From positions 4,921-68,920 of the forward strand of contig NKYR01000102.1 in NCBI GenBank assembly GCA_003184365.1: a DNA stretch of 64,000 nucleotides, in the 5' to 3' direction. How positions within the stretch are numbered: position 1 is the stretch's first letter; each line of letters starts with the position of its first letter. Positions 52,667 to 63,307 of the stretch are shown in pieces. Source of the stretch: Evernia prunastri. Taxonomy: Eukaryota > Ascomycota > Lecanoromycetes > Lecanorales > Parmeliaceae. A program made the position numbers and the translations under genes. The notes under the pieces are model-generated. The model was not told the origin of the DNA, did not search any database, and saw nothing but the letters and a program-made list of their open reading frames with translations.

Positions 52667-52936
52667 ATGAATTTATCTTTAATACTTTTTTTAATTGGAA
52701 TCTTAGGATTTGTTTTAAATAGAAAAAACATAATCTTAATGCTTATTTCAATAGAAATAATGCTTTTGGCCATTACATTTTTAATATTGGTAAGCTCACT
52801 TAGCTTTGATGATATATTAGGACAAACTTATGCTATATATGTTATAGCAATAGCTGGTGCAGAATCCGCTATTGGCTTAGGTATATTAGTAGCTTTTTAT
52901 AGATTAAGAGGAAGCATAGCAATAGAATATAAATAA
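52667..52936 (+). CDS. nad4L: nad4L, NADH dehydrogenase subunit 4L
   Basis: MNLSLILFLIGILGFVLNRKNIILMLISIEIMLLAITFLILVSS, then AIYVIAIAGAESAIGLGILVAFYRLRGSI, 89 residues, three helices. ATG 52667 is preferred over ATG 52634 because MNLSLxLFLIGILGF is the conserved start. TAA 52934-52936 overlaps the nad5 ATG by one base (TAATG), the usual fungal nad4L-nad5 coupling. Confidence 0.95.
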   Translation: MNLSLILFLIGILGFVLNRKNIILMLISIEIMLLAITFLILVSSLSFDDILGQTYAIYVIAIAGAESAIGLGILVAFYRLRGSIAIEYK

Positions 52937-53943
52937 TGTATTTAGCCATAATCATCTTACCCTTATTAGGTTCAATAGTTTCTGGTTTTTTAGGTAGAAA
53001 AGTTGGAGTCCGCGGAGCACAGTTAGTTACATGTTTATCTGTAATAATCACAACATTTATGGCAACAATTGGTTTTCTTGAGGTTGGTATAAATAATATA
53101 CCTGTATCAGTTTTATTATTTAGGTGGGTAGATTCAGAATCGCTTAATGTTTTATGAGGATTTAATTTTGATTCTTTAACAGTTTCTATGTTAATACCTG
53201 TACTAATTGTTTCTTCTTTAGTGCATATATATTCAATAGGTTACATGAGTCACGATCCTCATAACCAACGATTTTTTAGTTACTTAAGTCTATTCACTTT
53301 TATGATGATTATACTTGTTACAGCCAACAATTTTTTATTAATGTTTGTAGGCTGAGAAGGCGTAGGGGTATGTTCCTATCTATTAGTAAGCTTTTGATTT
53401 ACTAGAATAGCAGCTAATCAAAGTTCCATGTCTGCCTTTTTAACTAACAGAGTAGGTGATTGTTTTTTAACATTGGGTATGTTTGCTATTATATGAACCT
53501 TCGGTAATTTAGATTATACTACGGTATTTTCATTAGCTCCCTATATAAGTGGAAATATAGTTACTATCATCGGTATTTGTTTATTAATAGGAGCTATGGC
53601 TAAAAGTTCCCAAATAGGTCTTCATGTTTGACTACCTCTTGCTATGGAAGGTCCTACACCTGTTTCTGCACTAATTCATGCAGCTACTATGGTAACTGCT
53701 GGTGTGTATTTATTAATGCGAACTTCCCCTTTAATAGAATATAGTTCAACAGTTTTAATTCTTTGCTTATGAATAGGTAGTATTACTACTGTATTTAGCT
53801 CTTTAATTGGTTTATTTCAGCAAGATATCAAAAAGGTTATAGCCTATTCCACTATGAGTCAATTGGCTCAAGAATTTTTTAAATTCAGGCATCAAACTAT
53901 ATGCGTAAAAATTATAACTATAATCAATTCGCAGATAACCAAA
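52936..53943 (+). CDS. nad5: nad5 5' exon, with the start of an intron ORF
   Basis: [135 protein letters not shown] and IKKVIAYSTMSQLA. The exon ends at T53868 where MM-VAVGLS would follow. The frame then continues as QEFFKFRHQTIC, an intron-encoded start cut by N53944. A proton-pumping subunit of complex I. Confidence 0.95.
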
Positions 53944-53945
53944 NG

Positions 53946-55037
53946 CAATTTCATCTTTCTAGTGTTGCTGTGTACTATATAGCAACTATCGGTGCTATGT
54001 TTACCACATTATATTCAGTTAAGGTTTTATATTTAACTTTTTTAACTAATGCCAATGGACCTCTAATAAACTATAAAAGAGCACATGAAGGCGATGTATT
54101 TATGAGTTTGCCTTTAATAATTTTAGCAGTTTTTTCCATATTCTTTGGTTATATAACCAAAGATATGTTTATAGGTATGGCTTCTGGTTTCTTTTCTGAT
54201 AATAGTTTATTTACACATCCTTTACATGAAATTATGCTAGATACTGAATTTGCTGTTCCTACTCTGTTTAAATTATTACCATTTTTCTTAACTGTTACGT
54301 TAAGTGCTCTTTCTTTAATTTTATCTGAGTTTTTACCCAAATCACTTATTTACTTTAAGTTAATTAGAATAGGTTATAATATATTTAGCTTTTTCAATCA
54401 ACGGTTTCTAATTGAATTGTTTTATAACAAATATATCACCCGTTTTATTCTCAAATTGGGAGGACAAACTACCAAAGTTCTAGATAAAGGTTCTATAGAA
54501 TTATTAGGACCATATGGCTTAGAAAAAGGTTTACTTAATTTAAGTAAAAGCCTAAGTAGTTTAGACACTGGTGTTATCACATCCTATGCTTTGTATATTT
54601 TAATTGGTTTAATATTATACATACTAATACCTTACATCTCTTTAATAGATATAAGTCTATTCCTATGTATAATATTCGGTTTACTAAGCATAACTGTCAA
54701 TACGCTTTCTCTAGCCATACCTCGTCCTCATACTTTTTCTAGCTTACCACTGCAAAGTAGCCTAATAGGATGACTAAAAGGTGTATTACAACTTACCCTT
54801 AGTTTGCTTACTTTTTCTCTCATTGTTTCTCTAGTCATTAGTTTTAGTTTATCATTGGCCTATAGGTTTCCTTTTCGATTTATGTTGCAACAACTAGATT
54901 TATTCTTTTATTATCCCTTCTTTAATGTTATTATAACATTATGTGGTGTTATGATTATAGCTAATTTAATGTCTAAAAAGCTAAAATCTATGCAATTAGC
55001 TTTTTCAGCCTTTTTGCCTTATCTGTTCCATTTTTAA
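53946..55037 (+). CDS. nad5: nad5 3' part with a long C-terminal extension
   Basis: QFHLSSVAVYYIATIGAMFTTLYSVKVLYLTFL, YKRAHEGDVFMSLPLIILAVFSIFFGYITKDMFIG and NQRFLIELFYNKYITRFILKLGGQTTKVLDKGSIELLGPYGL are ordinary Nad5. Normal proteins end soon after the last helix (near 54690). Here the frame continues PRPHTFSSLPLQSS, close to the cox1 C-terminus PKPHAFVSLPLQS, then several membrane helices, to TAA 55035-55037. One more T in the T5 run 55031-55035 would carry it on into the ORF at 55136. The fusion to nad5 is seen directly; the longer fusion is inferred. Confidence 0.88.
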
Positions 55038-55663
55038 TTTGATTTGTTGATAATAATTATCAAGACTTATATGCAACCCTTGCTACATTTTTTGCACATT
55101 TACCTTTTATATGAGATAGTATAAAGGGTAATAGAATGAGTATGGGACCAATCTGTGATTATGTAAACTATTATAAGCCACCAAAAGAGGCCTCTATTGG
55201 TGGTGGTGGTGGTAGTAGTACAGAAGCTGGTGGTAGTGGAGCTGGACCTAGTAATAGTGAAGCTTCTGCTACTAGTTCAACTAAAACTGTAGATGGTGTA
55301 GCATTTATTGCTAAAAACATACAAATTTCTAAAGATCTTGATAATAACTCGCTTATTTCTAAATATGATATTCAACCTTCAGTTTTAGAAGCAATTAAAA
55401 AGAGGTTTCCTATGAAAGATCCACAAAACGTTCCTGAGGTTATAACTCTTTATGCTAGTTTCTACAATCTAAAATGTAAAACACTTGTAGAACTCACAGC
55501 ACTTAAGAACCTTACAATACAAAATGATTCTGCTTTAACATCGCGAATAGCTAAGTTAGAAAACACGTCAAATGATTGTAGCCAACATATGGATAAATAT
55601 GAGGAAACTTTAAATAGAGACAATAAAAGGTTTATATCTAAGACATATAAAAATAAACCCTGA
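55037..55663 (+). CDS. Hypothetical ORF after, and probably fused to, nad5
   Basis: Open in frame 2 from 55037 (LIWFVDNNYQDLYATLATFFAHLPFIWDSIKGNR) through ATG 55136 to TGA/TAG after KTYKNKP. The window shows TGA at 55661-55663, which is Trp in code 4, followed by TAG at 55664-55666. Features: a hydrophobic start, a Gly/Ser-rich linker (ASIGGGGGSSTEAGGSGAGPSNSEAS), then a helical part (ITLYASFYNLKCKTLVELTALKNLTIQND) and the tail YEETLNRDNKRFISKTYKN. The linker and tail resemble the decayed ORF after cox1. Function unknown. Confidence 0.6.
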
Positions 55664-55666
55664 TAG

Positions 55667-57524
55667 ACTAGATATCTGGTTGATTATTATAGATCACTAT
55701 TGGCTGGGCTGCATTCTGTTAACTAGTGTTTGTGTATAAACATACAAACCTTATCGTGTTTATTGATAAACACAAATACAGGAGCCTTGTTATTTATTGA
55801 AAAAGATCATAAATAATAGGCTGTATCTGAAGAAGGGTCCTCTATGATATATGGCATAATGTAAATAACATATATTGTATAGAACATAAAGCCCAGAAAC
55901 TAAGCCCATACAATTAGTATAAGATAAAGCCATATCATATAATGTTTATTTTTTATATTACTGGTATTTAATAGCCGTTTTAACCCTGGTGCTTTTATTA
56001 GCTTAATTACATTATCTCTTTTTTTAATCTCCTATAATATTGTTAGCGTATATTATATATGTTTCGCATATATACACTTAAATTTCAGATAAGCAAATGA
56101 TAAACACGAAACATGAGGTTTGATTATATTTGTATTAATACGCGTATCTTATTTTTGCTTGCATGCAAAGCATTGTGGAACACAAAACTTGCGAAGCATT
56201 GTGGTACATCAGCATTGCTATAGTTCTTCCTTGAAAAGAGGATAGCAAGAAGTTGAGCATTACATATATATATAGAAACTCTTATATACATATATATTAA
56301 ACTACACTAGTAAGGTGTAGCAAAAAAACACACCCATATAAATATATAACTACTAGGCCTTGNCCATACAATTAGTATAAGATAAAGCCATATCATATAA
56401 TGTTTATTTTTTATATTACTGGTATTTAATAGCCGTTTTAACCCTGGTGCTTTTATTAGCTTAATTACATTATCTCTTTTTTTAATCTCCTATAATATTG
56501 TTAGCGTATATTATATATGTTTCGCATATATACACTTAAATTTCAGATAAGCAAATGATAAACACGAAACATGAGGTTTGATTATATTTGTATTAATACG
56601 CGTATCTTATTTTTGCTTGCATGCAAAGCATTGTGGAACACAAAACTTGCGATGCATTGTGGTACATCAGCATTGCTATAGTTCTTCCTTGAAAAGAGGA
56701 TAGCAAGAAGTTGAGCATTACATATATATATAGAAACTCTTATNNNNNNNNNNNNNNNNNNNNNATAAATATATAACTACTAGGCCTTGTAAAGTATTTT
56801 TAACTTTTATTCACAGGTCTCTTTTTTTTTTTGCCTATTCCTACTAATATCCCTACCCNATGATATATGGCATAATGTAAATAACATATATTGTATAGAA
56901 CATAAAGCCCAGAAACTAAGCCCATACAATTAGTATAAGATAAAGCCATATCATATAATGTTTATTTTTTATATTACTGGTATTTAATAGCCGTTTTAAC
57001 CCTGGTGCTTTTATTAGCTTAATTACATTATCTCTTTTTTTAATCTCCTATAATATTGTTAGCGTATATTATATATGTTTCGCATATATACACTTAAATT
57101 TCAGATAAGCAAATGATAAACACGAAACATGAGGTTTGATTATATTTGTATTAATACGCGTATCTTATTTTTGCTTGCATGCAAAGCATTGTGGAACACA
57201 AAACTTGCGAAGCATTGTGGTACATCAGCATTGCTATAGTTCTTCCTTGAAAAGAGGATAGCAAGAAGTTGAGCATTACATATATATATAGAAACTCTTA
57301 TATACATATATATTAAACTACACTAGTAAGGTGTAGCAAAAAAACACACCCATATAAATATATAACTACTAGGCCTTGTAAAGTATTTTTAACTTTTATT
57401 CACAGGTCTCTTTTTTTTTTTGCCTATTCCTACTAATATCCCTTCCCTACCACTTTGGCAGACCTTGTATGAACTTACATCTTCTAAATATCTAAAAAAT
57501 ACTTATGAAGTTTCTGCAATTAAT
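55667..57524 (+). other. Spacer between the nad5-linked ORF and cox1 exon 1, repeated by contig overlap
   Basis: Unique content is about 0.9 kb, written by contigs ending at N56363, 56743/56765 and 56859. It carries a GTGTTTATTGATAAACAC palindrome (55758-55775), the 28-bp repeat (56188-56215), a hairpin-family element (to AAGTTGAGCATT) and the cox1 leader. The 21-N run at 56744-56764 stands for about 52 bp known from the other copies. No gene is seen. Confidence 0.6.
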
Positions 57525-57775
57525 ATGAAAAATAAATTACACATAAACAAAAATAAAATATCTTTATGATTAGAAAGGTGGTTTTTATCATCAAATGCAA
57601 AAGATATAGGAGTTTTGTATCTTATTTTTGCCTTATTATCAGGTTTAATAGGTACAGCCTTTTCTGTATTAATCAGGTTAGAACTATCTGGACCAGGTGT
57701 TCAGTTTATAGCAGACAATCAATTATACAATAGTATCATAACAGCTCATGCTATAGTTATGATATTTTTTATGGT
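57525..57775 (+). CDS. cox1: cox1 exon 1
   Basis: Identical in coding to 6031-6281, MKNK... to HAIVMIFFMV, ending T57775. Here it is linked upstream to the nad5-side spacer, the likely main genome arrangement. A few intron bases follow before N57783. Confidence 0.93.
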
Positions 57776-57810
57776 CGTATATNCTGTTAATGAAAATTAA
57801 CAGATAATTG

Positions 57811-57985
57811 CATGCCAGCAATGATAGGGGGGTTTGGTAACTTTTTATTACCATTATTAGTTGGGGGTCCAGATATGGCATTTCCTAGACTTAACAATAT
57901 TAGTTTTTGGTTGTTAATACCAAGTCTAGCATTATTTTTATTTGCTAGTGGTATTGAAAATGGGGCTGGTACAGGCTGAACTCTT
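57811..57985 (+). CDS. cox1: cox1 exon 2
   Basis: [58 protein letters not shown], starting at C57811 after an intron G and ending near WT before YPPLS. Conserved subunit 1 text with two TGA/TGG Trp. The exact 3' border is approximate by a codon. Confidence 0.93.
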
Positions 57986-59074
57986 AAGGAAAACAGGGAG
58001 TCGTTCTATGGTGACATAGAAGATATTAAACTCTTCTCGATGCGTGAACATCTTCCAGTATCCTGTATTAAATCAGGATTACACGTTATACATTACTCAT
58101 GCTTAGTGTTAGTTTATATTATACTAACTTACGCGTACGTAAAAACATGTATTTCAAGGAGACAATGCGCCTGAGTAGAAAATAGATATTTATTTTCTAC
58201 TCATCAGAGACTAAACGAAGAGCATCTTAATAATAAGGACAAAATTTGATTTGAACAGTGATTAGTTGGCTTTACTGATGGAGATGGTAATTTTTCTATT
58301 ACGCATCAGGGAGATAAATGAGCATTATCTTATAAGTTAGCCCAGTCTAGGTATAATTTGAGATTATTATATTATGTTAAAAAACAACTAGGTGTGGGCT
58401 CTGTTACCAAAGATAATACAAAAGGGCAATTATTTATAAGGGACAGAAAAACTCTAGAAAGGGTAATATTACCCATATTTGATAAATATCCTCTTTTAAC
58501 CTCCAAATATTTTGATTATTCAAGGTTTAAAAAAGCCTTGGATGTGTTAAATAACGTCAGTTTAAGCAAACAAGATAGGGACACTAAACTTCTATATCTA
58601 AAAAACTTGAAGGTATCGGATAACTATAAATCACCTGCCTGAAACCACGTGGATTTGCCTCTAAAAAATGTAAGCTCGCTCAGAGGTATAATGAGTAAAG
58701 CCTGATTAGTGGGATTTATTGAGGCAGAAGGCAGCTTCTATTTAACTAGCAAAGATTCAAAAAGAATAGTACATGGTTTTGGCTTAACTCAAAAATTAGA
58801 CGAGTTAGTTTTAAAAGCAATAGGTTTCACACTTCATATAGCTAATCCAGTTAGGTATAAAGAAACCCATAATCATTATATTTTAGATACAACCAATTCT
58901 AGAGCCATTGAAAACATAATTGTTTATTTCAAGGACACGATGAAGGGAGTAAAATCTTTAGAGTATAGAATATGAGCTAGATCATATAATAACAATAAAG
59001 GTGATTATGATAAATTACATAAAATAAGAGACATGGTTAGGAAACTCAGAAAAAACCTATTGGAAATCGTCTAA
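57986..59074 (+). CDS. LAGLIDADG endonuclease of a cox1 intron, fused to exon 2
   Basis: In frame with exon 2 to TAA 59072-59074. First motif QWLVGFTDGDGNFSIT near 58259, second AWLVGFIEAEGSFYLT near 58702, separated by ILPIFDKYPLLTSKYFDYSRFKKAL. About 360 residues, intact, with TGA Trp throughout. The P7-like CAGAGACTAAACG lies within the frame at 58205. Closest relative in the window is the cob intron 2 enzyme. Confidence 0.92.
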
Positions 59075-59335
59075 AGATACAGTTAAGCTTTAACTAATGT
59101 ACAATATTATTAAGATGAAGGTATAGTCCGAACAATAAAGAAATTTATTGAGTGTAACGATAGTTTTCTTTTTCTCATTTGATGTTTAAGAAAACAAGAA
59201 AAAAAGCAAATGGAAANGTATGCATACTTTAATGGGATCCTCAGAGACTACACGTTAGACACCGTATCTAAGTATACGCTGAATATATAGTCCACAAAGA
59301 TATTAGTTTCTTAAATTAATTAACTATTTCTAGTG
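57986..59335 (+). other. cox1: cox1 introns around N59217
   Basis: The first intron ends with AAGGTATAGTCCGAACAAT (59118-59136) and is cut at N59217. A different intron core starts at 59218, with CCTCAGAGACTACACGTTAG (59240) and ATATATAGTCCACAAAG (59284), ending at G59335. The exon(s) between are not present. Confidence 0.7.
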
Positions 59336-59457
59336 TCATAACAACAATCTTAAATATGAGAAGTCCTGGTATTAGACTACACAAATTGGCATTATTCGGC
59401 TGAGCCGTTGTTATTACGGCCGTTCTACTGTTATTATCTCTACCTGTTTTAGCCGGT
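59336..59457 (+). CDS. cox1: cox1 exon FITTILNMRSPGIRLHKLALFGW..LAG (copy 1)
   Basis: Encodes ITTILNMRSPGIRLHKLALFGWAVVITAVLLLLSLPVLAG, followed by an intron. Copies: 60616-60709 (truncated) and 61408-61529. Confidence 0.92.
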
Positions 59458-59953
59458 AAAGTAATTCTGCCGGCTCTAAATTCGGCTGTATGCTGGAAAC
59501 AGTTATATTATTTAAGTGTAACTTTATCAGCAGGTAACAAAGAAAATTTTAATTTTTTTTTGAATCCTCAGAGACTACATGCCGAAACTTATGTGTTGTA
59601 TGGTATGTCTTATAATATTCTCATTTTACAAATTATCTCAAATTCATTCAAATTGGGTTAAGGTTTTAACTTATTTCAACTTAAAAAAGCACAAAACACC
59701 CTAAGGTATAAAAGCAATTGTTGAAATTAAATCAAAAATGAATGATAATAGATCAGAGTTTAATTGAGATCATATGGGTGTATTTTAGAACTTAGGTAAG
59801 TAAGATATAGTCCAAACAATATGGAGACATATTGAGTATCTACCTTAAATAATTAATTTATTTTTGAGACATAAGACATAGAATTGAATTATACAAAAAG
59901 TTACGTAAAAGGTAATGGGACTTAGTCCAGTAGATCAATAAAAAAATAAATTG
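59458..59953 (+). other. cox1: ORF-less group I intron in cox1
   Basis: P7-like CCTCAGAGACTACATGCC near 59565, partner AAGATATAGTCCAAACAAT near 59796. No long endonuclease frame remains, although the start continues in phase from the exon for 20-odd codons. Copies at 60710-61193 and 61530-62025. Confidence 0.75.
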
Positions 59954-60057
59954 GGAATTACAATGATATTAACTGATAGAAATTTTAACACATCTTTTTT
60001 GAAGCAGCAGGTGGTGGTGATCCTATTTTATACCAACACCTTTTCTGATTCTTTGGT
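59954..60057 (+). CDS. cox1: cox1 exon ITMILTDRNFN..FWFFG (copy 1, one T short)
   Basis: A T-run near 59995-60000 has one base fewer than at 62067-62073, shifting the frame. Otherwise it is the same exon as 62026-62130. Confidence 0.88.
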
Positions 60058-60614
60058 CAACGATGGCCCGTAGATAAGGTAATTTGTCTATTGAAATGGA
60101 CTATATGCTGGAACTCTGAAGATTCATTGATACATACTTTATATATAAGTGGTATAATAGTCACATTGTTAGTACTAAACCTATATCCCTATAAAGTTAA
60201 AATTTTATCAATGGCATGTTTATTGTTTCTATGGAGACATGAGGCAACACAAGACGATCAGCAGGTAACAAAAAGATTTAATTTCTTAGTAGGAACCTCA
60301 GAGACTACACGTCCACTATCCTCTAAACAAGGTTTCGTTAATAATGATGAATCTTGAAATGAATGGTTGGCAGGACTTATTGATGGAGATGGATCTCTTC
60401 TACTCAGTACATCAGGATACCCTAGTTGTGAAATAACTATGTCATTACAAGATGAACATGCATTGGCTATTATTAAACAAAAATTGGGTGGATCTATAAA
60501 ATTAAGATCCGGAACAAAGGCTCTTAGGTACAGATTACATAATAAAAAAGGTATGATAGAGTTAATTAAGAGAATTAATGGTAAAGTTAGACATACATCA
60601 AGAGTTAAGCAATT
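60058..60614 (+). CDS. Overlap copy of the LAGLIDADG endonuclease after FWFFG
   Basis: Repeats 62131-62687; cut at N60615. Confidence 0.85.
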
Positions 60615-60615
60615 N

Positions 60616-61240
60616 CTGGTATTAGACTACACAAATTGGCATTATTCGGCTGAGCCGTTGTTATTACGGCCGTTCTACTGTTATTATCTCTACCTGTTTT
60701 AGCCGGTAAAGTAATTCTGCCGGCTCTAAATTCGGCTGTATGCTGGAAACAGTTATATTATTTAAGTGTAACTTTATCAGCAGGTAACAAAGAAAATTTT
60801 AATTTTTTTTTGAATCCTCAGAGACTACACGCCGAAACTTATGTGTTGTATGGTATGTCTTATAATATTCTCATTTTACAAATTATCTCAAATTCATTCA
60901 AATTGGGTTAAGGTTTTAACTTATTTCAACTTAAAAAAGCACAAAACACCCTAAGGTATAAAAGCAATTGTTGAAATTAAATCAAAAATGAATGATAATA
61001 GATCAGAGTTTAATTGAGATCATATGGGTGTATTTTAGAACTTAGGTAAGTAAGATATAGTCCAAACAATATGGAGACATATTGAGTATCTACCTTAAAT
61101 AATTAATTTATTTTTGAGACATAAGACATAGAATTGAATTATACAAAAAGTTACGTAAAAGGTAATGGGACTTAGTCCAGTAGATCAATAAAAAAATAAA
61201 TTGGGAATTACAATGATATTAACTGATAGAAATTTTAACA
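60616..61240 (+). repeat. cox1: Overlap contig covering cox1 exon and ORF-less intron
   Basis: Matches 59371-59994 and 61443-62066. No independent content. Confidence 0.9.
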
Positions 61241-61407
61241 NAATAGTGAAAATCTTATAGGCTATGCTCAATCAGCAGGAAACCAGTAAGTATGCATACT
61301 TTAATGGGATCCTCAGAGACTACACGTTAGACACCGTATCTAAGTATACGCTGAATATATAGTCCACAAAGATATTAGTTTCTTAAATTAATTAACTATT
61401 TCTAGTG

Positions 61408-61529
61408 TCATAACAACAATCTTAAATATGAGAAGTCCTGGTATTAGACTACACAAATTGGCATTATTCGGCTGAGCCGTTGTTATTACGGCCGTTCTAC
61501 TGTTATTATCTCTACCTGTTTTAGCCGGT
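61408..61529 (+). CDS. cox1: cox1 exon FITTILNMRSPGIRLHKL..LAG
   Basis: Same exon as 59336-59457, from the most complete contig. 122 nt starting with TC of the Phe codon. Confidence 0.93.
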
Positions 61530-62025
61530 AAAGTAATTCTGCCGGCTCTAAATTCGGCTGTATGCTGGAAACAGTTATATTATTTAAGTGTGACTTTATC
61601 AGCAGGTAACAAAGAAAATTTTAATTTTTTTTTGAATCCTCAGAGACTACACGCCGAAACTTATGTGTTGTATGGTATGTCTTATAATATTCTCATTTTA
61701 CAAATTATCTCAAATTCATTCAAATTGGGTTAAGGTTTTAACTTATTTCAACTTAAAAAAGCACAAAACACCCTAAGGTATAAAAGCAATTGTTGAAATT
61801 AAATCAAAAATGAATGATAATAGATCAGAGTTTAATTGAGATCATATGGGTGTATTTTAGAACTTAGGTAAGTAAGATATAGTCCAAACAATATGGAGAC
61901 ATATTGAGTATCTACCTTAAATAATTAATTTATTTTTGAGACATAAGACATAGAATTGAATTATACAAAAAGTTACGTAAAAGGTAATGGGACTTAGTCC
62001 AGTAGATCAATAAAAAAATAAATTG

Positions 62026-62130
62026 GGAATTACAATGATATTAACTGATAGAAATTTTAACACATCTTTTTTTGAAGCAGCAGGTGGTGGTGATCCTATT
62101 TTATACCAACACCTTTTCTGATTCTTTGGT
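62026..62130 (+). CDS. cox1: cox1 exon ITMILTDRNFNTSFFEAAGGGDPILYQHLFWFFG
   Basis: 35 codons, in frame, ending GGT before HPEVYILI (not in the window). The GGGDPILYQHLFWFFG block is invariant in subunit 1. The usual Ala after LAG appears as Gly if the intron ends at G62025. The following endonuclease frame is in phase. Confidence 0.93.
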
Positions 62131-63052
62131 CAACGATGGCCCGTAGATAAGGTAATTTGTCTATTGAAATGGACTATATGCTGGAACTCTGAAGATTCAT
62201 TGATACATACTTTATATATAAGTGGTATAATAGTCACATTGTTAGTACTAAACCTATATCCCTATAAAGTTAAAATTTTATCAATGGCATGTTTATTGTT
62301 TCTATGGAGACATGAGGCAACACAAGACGATCAGCAGGTAACAAAAAGATTTAATTTCTTAGTAGGAACCTCAGAGACTACACGTCCACTATCCTCTAAA
62401 CAAGGTTTCGTTAATAATGATGAATCTTGAAATGAATGGTTGGCAGGACTTATTGATGGAGATGGATCTCTTCTACTCAGTACATCAGGATACCCTAGTT
62501 GTGAAATAACTATGTCATTACAAGATGAACATGCATTGGCTATTATTAAACAAAAATTGGGTGGATCTATAAAATTAAGATCCGGAACAAAGGCTCTTAG
62601 GTACAGATTACATAATAAAAAAGGTATGATAGAGTTAATTAAGAGAATTAATGGTAAAGTTAGACATACATCAAGAGTTAAGCAATTGGAATCTGTATGT
62701 TCTAACCTAAATATCATAATTATATACCCTATAGCAATTACTAAAAACAATGGATGATTCTCTGGGTTTTTTGATGCAGATGGCACAATTACCTATTCTA
62801 TAAAAAACAACCAACCTCAATTAACTATATCTGTAACTAACAAATTATTAGTTGATGTTATTGCATTCAAAGACGTTTTTGGAGGTAATGTATATTTTGA
62901 TAAAGGTCAAAACGGTTACTATAAGTGATCTATACAATCAAGGGATGACATAGAACTTTTTAAAAGTTATCTTTTGATATACCCCTCTTATTCTAATAAA
63001 AAACAGAGGTTATTTTTAACAGATAAATATTATGAGTTAAAAGCCCTAAGAG
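62131..63052 (+). CDS. LAGLIDADG endonuclease of the cox1 FWFFG intron
   Basis: Fused in phase to the exon. Linker with LVGTSETTRPLSS (the P7 strand CCTCAGAGACTACACG read in frame, near 62369), then EWLAGLIDGDGSLLLS (62443) and GWFSGFFDADGTITYS (62756), the two motifs. It runs to N63053 without a stop, with KQRLFLTDKYYELKAL near the end, so only the C-terminus is missing. It looks intact. Confidence 0.92.
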
Positions 63053-63053
63053 N

Positions 63054-63307
63054 CATATATATAGGTTAATAAAAAACAATATAATTTTTAAATTAGTTTT
63101 ATTAATTATTTTATTACTTTTAATTTATATAGGTGCAGTAGAAGCAAAAAACTTTTCATATTTTATCTAGGGTTTAGTCTTGTTATCTATTATACACTCT
63201 TCTATAAAAGCAAAAAATAGAGTTGAACATATCTTTACACTATCTTTAAATTTTTTACTTTTTTTTCATTTTGATATATAATAGGCCAATGCTTTAATAT
63301 AGAAATA
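63054..63307 (+). other. Start of the last contig: hydrophobic frame with stops
   Basis: One frame reads IIFKLVLLIILLLLLIYIGAVEAKNFSYFI, then TAG, then LVLLSIIHSSIKAKNRVEHIF..FLLFFHFDI, then TAA. The frame is membrane-protein-like but broken. It may be the decayed or error-hit N-terminal region of the ORF that follows. There is no link to the preceding cox1 contig. Confidence 0.35.
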
